Shown here: positions 43,314 to 50,742 of the stretch, one piece after another
Position numbering within the stretch: the stretch's first letter is position 1
Layout: the number at the start of each line of letters is the position of its first letter
Source of the DNA: Neobacillus piezotolerans
Lineage (GTDB): Bacteria; Bacillota; Bacilli; Bacillales; Cytobacillaceae
Reading direction: 5' to 3'
DNA length: 64,000 bases
Assembly: GCF_003362805.1 (NCBI RefSeq)
Contig: NZ_QNQT01000001.1
Coordinates: 124,001 to 188,000 of the forward strand
Position numbers and translations under genes: made by a program
The notes under the pieces: model-generated
What the model was told of the DNA's origin: nothing
The model's database searches: none
Seen by the model: only the letters and a program-made list of their open reading frames with translations

Positions 43314-44633
43314 ATGGAGATCATTCAGGTCATAGGCATTTTGCTAGGAATAGCATTAATCATTTACGGGGCAATGAAGGGGTATAGCATTTTAGTCGTT
43401 GCTCCTCTCGCATCAATAATCGTCATTTTAACAAACCAGCTTGATTTGTTCTCGTCCTTGATAGGAAAAGAGAATTCGTATATGACCGGACTTACTGGAT
43501 TCGTAATAAATTTCTTTGCTGTTTTCCTGTTGGGAGCCATATTGGCAAAATATATCGATAAAAGCGGAGCAGCTCAATCGATTGCGGAAAAAATCCTTAA
43601 CAAAACAGGAACGCAAAATCCGTTTTCCGTACTGGTGGCACTCCTTATTATTACAGCAATTTTGACATATGGCGGCGTTAGTTTGTTTGTCGTTGTATTC
43701 GTTCTTCTTCCGTTGGCGAAACCATTATTTAAGCAGCTGAATATCGCTTGGAACTTGGTGACCATTCCAATCCAAGTTGGACTTGGTACGTTTACGATGA
43801 CGATGCTTCCTGCCACACCTTCCATCCAAAACGTCGTGCCAACTGCCTATCTAGGGACAACCCTAACAGCGGCACCGCTTTTGGGAATCATTGGAGCAGT
43901 AGTGGCACTCGCGTTTGGCCTATGGTATATGAAATTCACCTTAAATAAAAGCTTGGCAAAAGGGGAAACATTCGCGGACTTTAATGTGAAAGAAACAAAC
44001 GAGGAGCTAAAAGAAAACATTCCGCCTTTCTTCATTAGCATCCTGCCTATCGTCGTTTTGATTGGAATCATTGTTGCCGGAAGCGTTTTGAAAGTACCAA
44101 ATATTATTGTGATTGGCCTGGCCGCTTCGGTCATTGTTTCGGCCATTCTTTTCAAAAAATACATCCCAAGCCAGAAAGCGGTCATCAATGAAGGGGCGAG
44201 CGGCTCGATCATGCCTGTTTTCCTGACATCGTCGGCCGTGGCATTCGGGGTGGCCATCACCCTTGCACCCGGATTTACGTATATTTCCGAATTGATTTTA
44301 AACATCCCGGGTAATCCGCTGATCAGCTTGTCGGTTGCATCCGCTTTGTTTGGCGGAATCACAGGTTCCGCATCAGGCGCGCTGGGGATTGTGATGGAAG
44401 CATTCGGACAAAGTTATCTGAATATGGGGCTTGATCCTGATGTCATCCATAGGGTATCGGCAATCGCATCTTCAACAATCACACTGATGCCTCATAATGG
44501 CGCGGTCTTGACATTCCTGGCTTTAGCAGGCCTTACACATAAAAACGGCTTTAAGTATCAGTTTGTCGCGGTGACAGGCGCAAACGTCCTTGCTCTGGCC
44601 GCCGTTTTAATTACAGCCATTTTGATTTATTAA
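43314..44633 (+). CDS. GntP family permease (3-hydroxybutyrate/gluconate type)
   Basis: About 439 residues, 12 or more membrane helices, GntP family length. Stretches such as FLLGAILAKYIDKSGAAQSI (about 58-77), MTMLPATPSIQNVVPTAYLG and SASGALGIVMEAFGQSYLN are typical. Start chosen at 43314, after AGGGGAAAATTTT. GntP family members import gluconate, other sugar acids or short hydroxy acids with protons. The next gene is a 3-hydroxybutyrate dehydrogenase-like SDR, so 3-hydroxybutyrate is the likeliest substrate (inference from the pair). Confidence 0.88.
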   Translation: MEIIQVIGILLGIALIIYGAMKGYSILVVAPLASIIVILTNQLDLFSSLIGKENSYMTGLTGFVINFFAVFLLGAILAKYIDKSGAAQSIAEKILNKTGTQNPFSVLVALLIITAILTYGGVSLFVVVFVLLPLAKPLFKQLNIAWNLVTIPIQVGLGTFTMTMLPATPSIQNVVPTAYLGTTLTAAPLLGIIGAVVALAFGLWYMKFTLNKSLAKGETFADFNVKETNEELKENIPPFFISILPIVVLIGIIVAGSVLKVPNIIVIGLAASVIVSAILFKKYIPSQKAVINEGASGSIMPVFLTSSAVAFGVAITLAPGFTYISELILNIPGNPLISLSVASALFGGITGSASGALGIVMEAFGQSYLNMGLDPDVIHRVSAIASSTITLMPHNGAVLTFLALAGLTHKNGFKYQFVAVTGANVLALAAVLITAILIY

Positions 44634-44726
44634 AAATCTACTTACCTTTAAGGGGGTGACCGAATCAAAGGGGCTTGTTTTTTGCAATATAAGATGAACA
44701 ATAATTAAACTTTGGGGGAATACAAT

Positions 44727-45488
44727 ATGACAACGAAAAAAGAACGTACAGTAATCGTAACTGGAGCAGCCCGGGGGATTGGCTATGCCATTGCAGAAGA
44801 ATTCGTCAAAAACGGCGATTTTGTAGCCATCTTTGATTTAAATGAAGAAGCTGCCAAAAGCGCGGCTGAAAAATTAGGGAGTGCGAAAGGCTACAAAGCA
44901 AATGTAGCAAAAGAAGCAAGCGTGAAATCCGCGGTTGAGCAAGTGGTTGCTGATCGTGGAACAGTCGATGTTCTCGTAAACAATGCAGGACTTCAGTTTA
45001 TTTCACCTACTGATGAATTCCCGGAAGAAAAATGGGACCTTGTTGTGGATGTCATTTTGAAAGGAACATTCTTAACAACGAAACATGTTCTTCCTGCGAT
45101 GAAGAAACAAAACTGGGGCCGGATCATTACGATTTCTTCAGGGCACGGCAGAAGGCCTGATAAATATAAATCTGCATATGTTGCGGCAAAATATGGCCAA
45201 ATTGGTTTTACAAACGTAGTTGCAATGGAAAATGCTGAATTTGGCATTACAGCTAATTCTATTTTGCCAGGGCCAACACGTACAGAATTAATTGAAAAAC
45301 AATTGCCGGTACTTGCAGAAAAAGATGGGACTTCCGTTGAAGAAGCATTAAAGACCCACATCATTGGTAACCAATGGCTGGGACGTCTGCTTGAGCCATC
45401 GGAAATTGCAGCAACCGCACTATTCCTGGCTTCAGACGGAGCGGCAGCCATTACAGGCGAGGCACTCGGCGTTACTGGTGGGGAATAA
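44727..45488 (+). CDS. SDR family, 3-hydroxybutyrate dehydrogenase-like
   Basis: About 253 residues. Classical short-chain dehydrogenase: cofactor motif TGAARGIGYAIAEEF (about residues 12-26), NNAGLQFISPTDEFPEEKWD (about 89-108, with the Gln-Phe pair typical of 3-hydroxybutyrate dehydrogenases), active-site Ser-Tyr-Lys in SSGHGRRPDKYKSAYVAAKY, and C-terminal GEALGVTGGE. It converts (R)-3-hydroxybutyrate to acetoacetate with NAD+. Start at 44727 because GGGGGAA sits 6 nt before it. It follows the GntP permease in the same operon and is followed by a terminator. Confidence 0.88.
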   Translation: MTTKKERTVIVTGAARGIGYAIAEEFVKNGDFVAIFDLNEEAAKSAAEKLGSAKGYKANVAKEASVKSAVEQVVADRGTVDVLVNNAGLQFISPTDEFPEEKWDLVVDVILKGTFLTTKHVLPAMKKQNWGRIITISSGHGRRPDKYKSAYVAAKYGQIGFTNVVAMENAEFGITANSILPGPTRTELIEKQLPVLAEKDGTSVEEALKTHIIGNQWLGRLLEPSEIAATALFLASDGAAAITGEALGVTGGE

Positions 45489-45530
45489 GCAGATAAACAT
45501 TATTGGGCTAGCAGAATAAATGAAGAAAGA

Positions 45531-45572
45531 AATGGGAGCTAACCTCATTCAGCAGGGATGGCTCCCTATTTC
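45531..45572 (+). terminator. Terminator after the SDR gene
   Basis: AATGGGAGC and GCTCCCTATT form the stem, followed by TCTTTT. Confidence 0.7.
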
Positions 45573-45616
45573 TTTTACAAAAAAAGACTACACTATATGT
45601 GTATGAAGATTGAACC

Positions 45617-45936
45617 CTTCTAGTGGATGCTCTTTTTAGCAGCGAAATTGATATCGAGGCCATGTCCTGTCTGAGGCAAAACAATATGCTGACAGCGGGG
45701 CCATTCGTATTTTCGTCATCTCCTCAATTTAGCGGTTGAAAGAGTTTCCTGATGTTCCAACATGGAAGGAGCAGGGAGTCGATGTCGTCCTGCAGCATTT
45801 GAGGGGAGAGATGGGTCCTCCCAAGATGAAAGATGGCCAACTTGATTTTTGGGGACCAGTACCCTTGAAAATGTCAGCAAAAACAGCAAGGATAAACGAA
45901 AATTTAAACATGAACAAAGCAAATTTTATGAGTTGA
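45617..45936 (+). pseudogene. Decayed tctC (Bug-family substrate-binding protein) fragment
   Basis: Conceptual translation gives TLLVDALFSSEIDIEAMS, a frameshift near 45667, SEAKQYADSGAIRIFVISS, a TAG near 45730, then FPDVPTWKEQGVDVVLQHLR and MGPPKMKDGQLDFWG. These match in order the C-terminal half of TctC proteins (the intact one at 4881 has FPDVPTLKE). The N-terminal half, signal peptide and tctBA partners are missing. It is the relic of a second tripartite tricarboxylate transporter. Confidence 0.8.
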
Positions 45937-46083
45937 TATGAATCTTTAGTCGTTGTAGAAAAAAGACAACATGGATAAGAAATTCCTAATGCTTAAATTC
46001 CGGAATACCTATTCCCCTTATGTTTTAAAATGGGTCCGTACAAACCATACTGAATACAAAAATGATGGAAGGTGTGTTTTATC

Positions 46084-46224
46084 ATGTGGATTATAACGGC
46101 CTATAAGGACAAAACCATTAGCATGTATGAATTTGAGGACGAAAAGGAAGCAAGGGAATCATTTGAATGGTTTGAAGGAACAAAAATCCTTTCTCATGTC
46201 ATCTATTATAATGACGAAATTTAG
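46084..46224 (+). CDS. Small conserved-looking protein, 46 residues
   Basis: Complete ORF, ATG at 46084 preceded by GGAAGGTGTG. The product reads MWIITAYKDKTISMYEFEDE, then a helix (KEARESFEWFEG) and a final strand (TKILSHVIYYNDEI): a beta-hairpin/alpha/beta pattern with no membrane segment. I do not recognise the family, though small proteins of this look occur in Bacillus genomes. It has its own terminator. Confidence 0.6.
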   Translation: MWIITAYKDKTISMYEFEDEKEARESFEWFEGTKILSHVIYYNDEI

Positions 46225-46273
46225 TAACATCTAATCAGTGTTTCAAGCTGCAGCCCGAATATTTTCATAATCC

Positions 46274-46301
46274 AGACCAAGCCTTTACTTGGTCTTTTTT
46301 T
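46274..46301 (+). terminator. Terminator after the 46-residue ORF
   Basis: AGACCAAG and CTTGGTCT pair around CCTTTA and run directly into seven T. Confidence 0.9.
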
Positions 46302-46465
46302 GATCTCGGGGGAAGAAAAAAGTATTCAGTTTTACATATGAAAAGAATCGTATGAAGGGTGAAAGGGAGTGATGGGAGCTATCCATACAAGAAAAATTCC
46401 ATAAGTTTTAAAATTCAACCAATCCTTTTATCAGTAGGATAATAGAAAAAAATTTTCGACACATA

Positions 46466-46516
46466 TTGACAAACAAATTTTTAAAGCGATATACTAGATT
46501 TATGAAAGCGATAACA
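46466..46516 (+). promoter_or_regulatory. Promoter of the lacI operon with an overlapping perfect cre site
   Basis: TTGACA at 46466-46471 and TATACT at 46490-46495, 18 bp apart, form a strong sigma-A promoter. TGAAAGCGATAACA at 46503-46516 matches the CcpA cre consensus TGWAANCGNTNWCA at every defined position and covers roughly +1 to +14. CcpA bound here would block initiation, so the operon should be shut off by preferred sugars. Confidence 0.88.
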
Positions 46517-46539
46517 AGTTTGAATATTTTTTTAATATG

Positions 46540-46805
46540 TATGTTAACCGGTTTCTAAAAAGCTCGATGGTTTGGATAAATTTAATCGAGTAATTTTTTT
46601 AGTAATTAGTAAACCGGTTTCTAAGACTCGGTTTGCAAGGATACACGATGAATCCCTGGTTCTGGCTACATAGAGTTGAAAAAAGGGTTTGTTTTGTAAA
46701 CCGGTTTCTAAAAACAGGCCAGCGATGGTTTGCCTCAAAAATCATTCCTGGTTCTAGCTGAAAATTGGGGAATTTCTTTACTTGCTTTGTAAACCGGTTA
46801 ACTAA
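46540..46805 (+). promoter_or_regulatory. Leader with four LacI-type ACCGGT operators
   Basis: Four copies of TAAACCGGTTTCTAA or close variants (TTAACCGGTTTCTAA; TAAACCGGTTAACTAA) are centred at about 46549.5, 46615.5, 46702.5 and 46795.5, at spacings of 66, 87 and 93 bp. Each has the central CpG dyad usual for LacI family operators. The DNA between copies 2, 3 and 4 is also similar (ATGGTTTG or GGTTTGCA, then ATTCCTGGTTCT or ATCCCTGGTTCT), so the leader looks like imperfect tandem repeats of about 90 bp. All lie between the promoter and the LacI start. Confidence 0.85.
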
Positions 46806-46850
46806 ATCGGTAAATAAACTTTCCAAATGAAAGGAAGGTGGGTTGAGGAT

Positions 46851-47921
46851 ATGAGTCATAAGGCTAAAGGGGAAAAAAATCGGGTCACCATCAATGAAGT
46901 CGCCAAAAAAGCAAACGTTTCCAAAACAACGGTATCCAGATATTTAAATGGAAAATATGAATACATGTCTGAAGAAACGAAGGAACTGCTTGAAGCTGTC
47001 ATCGATGAGTTGGGATATCGCCCCAGCAACCTGGCAAGAAGTTTGAAAGCGAAGAATTCCGGCGTCATTGGCTGCATCATTGCCGATATTGGAAGCCCGT
47101 TTTCGTCGATTGTTTTAAAAGGCATAAGTGATTATTGCAATCAATTAGGTTACAACGTATTATTCGCAAACATTGGCAATGATCCGGAATATGAGAAAGA
47201 AAGCATCCAATCCTTATTGGATAACAAAGTGGATGGGCTGATCATTAACACTACCGGCAAAAATGATGACTATCTTTTATCACTAAAAGATGAAGGAATC
47301 AAAATTGTCCTGGCTGACCGCGGCTTAAGCATTCCAAATATGCTCGATACGGTAGCGACGAATAATTACGATGCAACCTATGATTTGGTGAAGTATTTAT
47401 CTGAACAAGGATACAAACGTGTAGGGTTTTTCACCCAGGATATGTCGGTTATCAGCAGCCGTTACAAGCGCCATGAAGGGTTTAATGACGCGATGAAAAC
47501 GTATTTTAATCAGGATGGAAATTTGACTACATATGTTATCGATCTTGAAGATCCGCAAAATACGGATGATAGTTTAAGGGAATTTGTAAGCGCTTCGAAT
47601 GGTGAGCCTGCGGCAATCTTTACGGTTAATGGTGTAACGCTTCTATCAGTCCTGCATGGCATGAAGCGGCTGAATATTGACATCTCCCCGCAAATGGGAA
47701 TATGTGGCTTCGATGACTGGGGTTGGGCGTCCCTAATTCCTCCTGGCATCACGACCCTGACACAGGAATCCTATGAGTGCGGCGTTCAATCTGCAAAGCT
47801 ATTGATCGAGCGTATTAAAGATTCAGGCGAATTCGAACCGGACTATATCGAATTGCCGGCTAAGCTAGTTAAACGAGGCTCTACAAATCCAATGTTTTTA
47901 AGGGAGGCTGATTATAAATGA
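46851..47921 (+). CDS. LacI family transcriptional regulator (KdgR-like)
   Basis: About 356 residues. N-terminal LacI HTH (about 12-35; VTINEVAKKANVSKTTVSRY, with hinge helix RPSNLARSLKAKNSG) and a type I periplasmic-binding-like effector domain (about 70-340; GVIGCIIADIGSPFSSIVLK, PQMGICGFDDWGWASLIPPG). Similar to KdgR/KdgR-like regulators of ketodeoxygluconate metabolism. The ATG at 46851 follows GGAAGGTGGGTTGAGG; the frame from 46827 starts on the RBS itself. First gene of the operon, and its stop overlaps the KDPG aldolase start. The four ACCGGT operators upstream imply strong autoregulation of the whole operon. Confidence 0.9.
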   Translation: MSHKAKGEKNRVTINEVAKKANVSKTTVSRYLNGKYEYMSEETKELLEAVIDELGYRPSNLARSLKAKNSGVIGCIIADIGSPFSSIVLKGISDYCNQLGYNVLFANIGNDPEYEKESIQSLLDNKVDGLIINTTGKNDDYLLSLKDEGIKIVLADRGLSIPNMLDTVATNNYDATYDLVKYLSEQGYKRVGFFTQDMSVISSRYKRHEGFNDAMKTYFNQDGNLTTYVIDLEDPQNTDDSLREFVSASNGEPAAIFTVNGVTLLSVLHGMKRLNIDISPQMGICGFDDWGWASLIPPGITTLTQESYECGVQSAKLLIERIKDSGEFEPDYIELPAKLVKRGSTNPMFLREADYK

Positions 47922-48541
47922 ACAGACAAGAAGTCAAGGAGCGGCTGCAAGGAAAAATCATTGCCGTTATCCGTGGAAATGATCTGGAAGAGGCCAAAGA
48001 AATCTGTAAAACGATTGTACAATCCGGAATTACTTCTTTGGAAATTACCTTCAGCCTGCCAAAAGCAGAAGAACTGATCCGAACTCTGAAAGCGGAACTT
48101 CCCGAAGCCATCATCGGAGCTGGTACGGTTTTAACGAAGGAACAAGCTGAATTGGCTGTTTCGCACGGAGCTGATTTTGTTGTATCTCCTTGTGTGGTAG
48201 AAGAAGTTGGCGCCTACTGCAAAGAGCGCGGGATTTTTTGCTCATTGGGGGCAGCCACGCCAACCGAGGCTTATCATTCCTACTTGGCAGGGAGCGATGT
48301 GGTGAAACTATTCCCGGGTGAGTGTGTATCAATGAAGATGATCAAAGGGATTAAAGCGCCAATGCCATTCATTGACATGATGCCAACCGGGGGAGTAGAT
48401 GATACGAATATTAAAGACTGGTTTGCAAGCGGCGCCTTTGCGGTCGGATTGGGCGGTTATTTAACGAAAGGCATTCATACCGGCAATCTGGACGTATTGA
48501 AACAAAGATGTGAGAAGATTTTACACGCATTACAACAGTAG
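47918..48541 (+). CDS. eda: KHG/KDPG aldolase (2-dehydro-3-deoxy-phosphogluconate aldolase)
   Basis: 207 residues, normal length. Class I aldolase of the KDPG/KHG family: GKIIAVIRGNDLEEAKEI (about 11-28), LEITFSLPKAEELI with the catalytic Glu, GAGTVLTKEQAELAVSHGAD and the Schiff-base Lys in DVVKLFPGE (about 126-134). It cleaves 2-keto-3-deoxy-6-phosphogluconate to pyruvate and glyceraldehyde 3-phosphate. The ATG overlaps the LacI stop (ATGA). The KdgK-like kinase later in the operon would supply its substrate. Confidence 0.92.
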   Translation: MNRQEVKERLQGKIIAVIRGNDLEEAKEICKTIVQSGITSLEITFSLPKAEELIRTLKAELPEAIIGAGTVLTKEQAELAVSHGADFVVSPCVVEEVGAYCKERGIFCSLGAATPTEAYHSYLAGSDVVKLFPGECVSMKMIKGIKAPMPFIDMMPTGGVDDTNIKDWFASGAFAVGLGGYLTKGIHTGNLDVLKQRCEKILHALQQ

Positions 48542-48558
48542 GGGTGGGGTTGAGAAAC

Positions 48559-49293
48559 TTGAAAAAAGATCAAATTGCCATTAATACGCTAGTCTATCTT
48601 GAAGATTTACATGCTGGTGTGCCTCAAAGCGAAATGCTCGACTGGGTTCACGAGCTCGGGTTAAAAACTATTGAGGTTAGAAGAGAGTTCATTAAAAACG
48701 ACGAGGAATTCCATGATATTAAAACCAAATCAGAACAGTATGGAATTAACGTCTTTTACTCCGTACCGGAAGTACTCTACGAAAATCATCAGCTAAACGT
48801 TGAAACGCTCGAAATGGTTTGCAAGGAAGCAAACGAAATGAAGGGCAGCGCCATAAAGCTGAATATTGGCGAATATGGCCAAGTTTCTGAAGCTGATTTG
48901 AAAACGATTACGAAGCTGCTTGAAAAATATAACATCAAGCTCACCGTAGAAAATGACCAAACGGAAAGCAATGGAAAATCGCAAAAAATCTTTGATTTCC
49001 TGACCGAGGTAAAACAACTTGGCGGGCCGATTACCTTTACGTTTGATATCGGGAATTGGCTGTTCCAAGGGGAAGACCCGGTTGAGAATGCCAAACTGCT
49101 TCAGCCGTTTGTCACCTATATCCATATAAAAGATATCGATGAAGGCAAAAACACAAGATTCTTGAATGAGGGAATTGTGGATTGGAAAACAGTCATGGCC
49201 ATTTTGCCAAAAGAAATACCGGCTGCCATTGAATATCCAATTTTCACAAAAGAAGAACTAGTAGCAGAGATTCATAAATTAATAGACTTGTAG
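48559..49293 (+). CDS. TIM-barrel sugar phosphate isomerase/epimerase-like protein
   Basis: About 244 residues, AP endonuclease 2-like (xylose isomerase-like) TIM barrel. Metal-ligand stretches: KTIEVRREFI (about 32-41), LTVENDQTE, ITFTFDIGNWLFQGEDP and YIHIKDIDEGKN (about 191-202). Enzymes of this fold isomerise or epimerise free or phosphorylated sugars, or dehydrate inosose. The start is uncertain: GTG 48544 and TTG 48550 sit in the GGGGTGGGG RBS, so TTG at 48559 is preferred. Third gene of the operon, 17 bp after eda. Substrate unknown. Confidence 0.82.
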   Translation: MKKDQIAINTLVYLEDLHAGVPQSEMLDWVHELGLKTIEVRREFIKNDEEFHDIKTKSEQYGINVFYSVPEVLYENHQLNVETLEMVCKEANEMKGSAIKLNIGEYGQVSEADLKTITKLLEKYNIKLTVENDQTESNGKSQKIFDFLTEVKQLGGPITFTFDIGNWLFQGEDPVENAKLLQPFVTYIHIKDIDEGKNTRFLNEGIVDWKTVMAILPKEIPAAIEYPIFTKEELVAEIHKLIDL

Positions 49294-49383
49294 GAGGTGA
49301 TTTTCAAAACAAAAATGTTACGGCACCTCAGAAAAAACCATAAAAGTATCTATTGATAAACAATGAACAAGGGGGAAAACGAA

Positions 49384-50667
49384 GTGGCATTAACGATTGG
49401 AATTATTTTATTGCTGACATTTATCGGATTTATCGTTTATGCAGTTAGAGGCGGAAACCTGATGATCGGTTTCTTGGTTATGGCTGTTATTTGGTCAACG
49501 CTTGGAATGATTGGCGGACAAATTACTTGGGAACAAGCAATGACGCAGATTTTCCAGGGTGGGCCTGAAAGCTGGGGAGCGACGGCCGTTGTCGTTGTCT
49601 TTGGTAGCTGGTTTGGCCAGGTGCTAGTTAGGACAGGCGTTGCATCAAAGATTATCCGAATGACTGTTGAACTTGGAGGGGACAAGCCTCTCGTAACAAC
49701 AGTACTATTGTCGGTTGTTACTGGCTTAATTTTTACAAGTACATTTGGCGCGGGTGCGGTTGTTGCGATTGGGGTTATTGTTCTTCCAATCCTACTATCA
49801 CTCGGTGTTCCAAAATCGCTGGCGGTTTCTTCCTACATCATGTCAGTCGGTTCAGGTATGTATGTCAACATCGTTTTATTTAAGCAAATGCAAGCAATCT
49901 TTACGGATTTCCAATACGATTCGAACTATTTGAAATTCGGTTTTACAGCGATGGCTGTCCAACTAGCGATTGTCATTGTCATGTTGTCCGTTAGGCTTCG
50001 CAAAACAAAGGTTAGCCGTGCTTGGGCTGCGACAGCGTCCAGCAATGATGATCAAAACGTGCCAGCAATTGCGCTTATCACTCCGCTGCTGCCGGTTGTT
50101 CTCGCAATTGGCTTTAATTGGCAGCCAATTCCGGCCTTTATTGTATCCGCTCTATTCGCACTTTTTGTTACTGGGAAAATCAGATCCTACAAGGATGCAG
50201 AAAAAGTTATTTCTAAAACGTTCTATGATGGTGTCGTCGACGTTGCCGGCTTGCTTGGATTCTTATTCATTCTTCCAATGTTCAACAAAGTATCGGGTGC
50301 TGTTTCACCATTCTTTGAAAGTATCTTGGGTGGAGTTATGCCAACCAGCACATTAACGGTTGCCCTTCTCTTCATGGTCATCGCGCCGCTTGGTTTATTC
50401 CGTGGCCCGTTAACCGTATTTGGTGCCGGTGCCGCGACAATCGGGATTTTAACAGGAGTGGGCGACTTCCCATTGGCATTCCTATTCCCATTAATGTATA
50501 TCCCAACAATTTCAATGAATATTTCGGCTTGTCCTACTCAATCGTGGAACTTGTGGTCGATTAACTATACGAAGACAGATACGAAAAGCTTCTTGCTTTC
50601 AGGCGCGCCATGGGCATGGGTTGTTTGTGTCATCAACATTGCCATCGCCTATGCGATGTTCGGTTAA
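49384..50667 (+). CDS. Permease of the ion transporter / GntP-citrate type superfamily
   Basis: About 427 residues with roughly 12 membrane helices. Stretches such as FTSTFGAGAVVAIGVIVLPI (about 119-138), SYIMSVGSGMYVNIVLFKQ and PLGLFRGPLTVFGAGAATIG are typical of uncharacterised organic-acid permeases in the IT superfamily. GTG start at 49384 after AAGGGGG; the ATG at 49363 lacks an RBS. It lies inside the catabolic operon and most likely imports its substrate, probably a sugar acid or other anion. Family-level identity is less certain than for neighbours. Confidence 0.78.
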   Translation: MALTIGIILLLTFIGFIVYAVRGGNLMIGFLVMAVIWSTLGMIGGQITWEQAMTQIFQGGPESWGATAVVVVFGSWFGQVLVRTGVASKIIRMTVELGGDKPLVTTVLLSVVTGLIFTSTFGAGAVVAIGVIVLPILLSLGVPKSLAVSSYIMSVGSGMYVNIVLFKQMQAIFTDFQYDSNYLKFGFTAMAVQLAIVIVMLSVRLRKTKVSRAWAATASSNDDQNVPAIALITPLLPVVLAIGFNWQPIPAFIVSALFALFVTGKIRSYKDAEKVISKTFYDGVVDVAGLLGFLFILPMFNKVSGAVSPFFESILGGVMPTSTLTVALLFMVIAPLGLFRGPLTVFGAGAATIGILTGVGDFPLAFLFPLMYIPTISMNISACPTQSWNLWSINYTKTDTKSFLLSGAPWAWVVCVINIAIAYAMFG

Positions 50668-50679
50668 GTAATACAAAGG

Positions 50680-50711
50680 AATCGGTTGTTCCTGTGAAGG
50701 AGCAGCCGATT
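50680..50711 (+). promoter_or_regulatory. Intra-operon hairpin between the permease and hydantoinase-like genes
   Basis: AATCGGTTGTTCCT and AGGAGCAGCCGATT fold around GTGA into a long imperfect stem with no T-run behind it. It may be an mRNA-stability or processing element that separates the level of the permease from that of the enzymes downstream. Confidence 0.55.
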
Positions 50712-50742
50712 TCAATAAAGATTTGGAACTGGAGGAATCATC

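Noticed and set aside
46540-46805. Four regularly placed similar sequences that could suggest a CRISPR array
   Set aside because: The shared core is only about 15 bp, is a dyad with a central CpG, spacings are uneven (66, 87 and 93 bp) and the DNA between copies is itself similar; LacI operators explain it better, and no cas genes are present.
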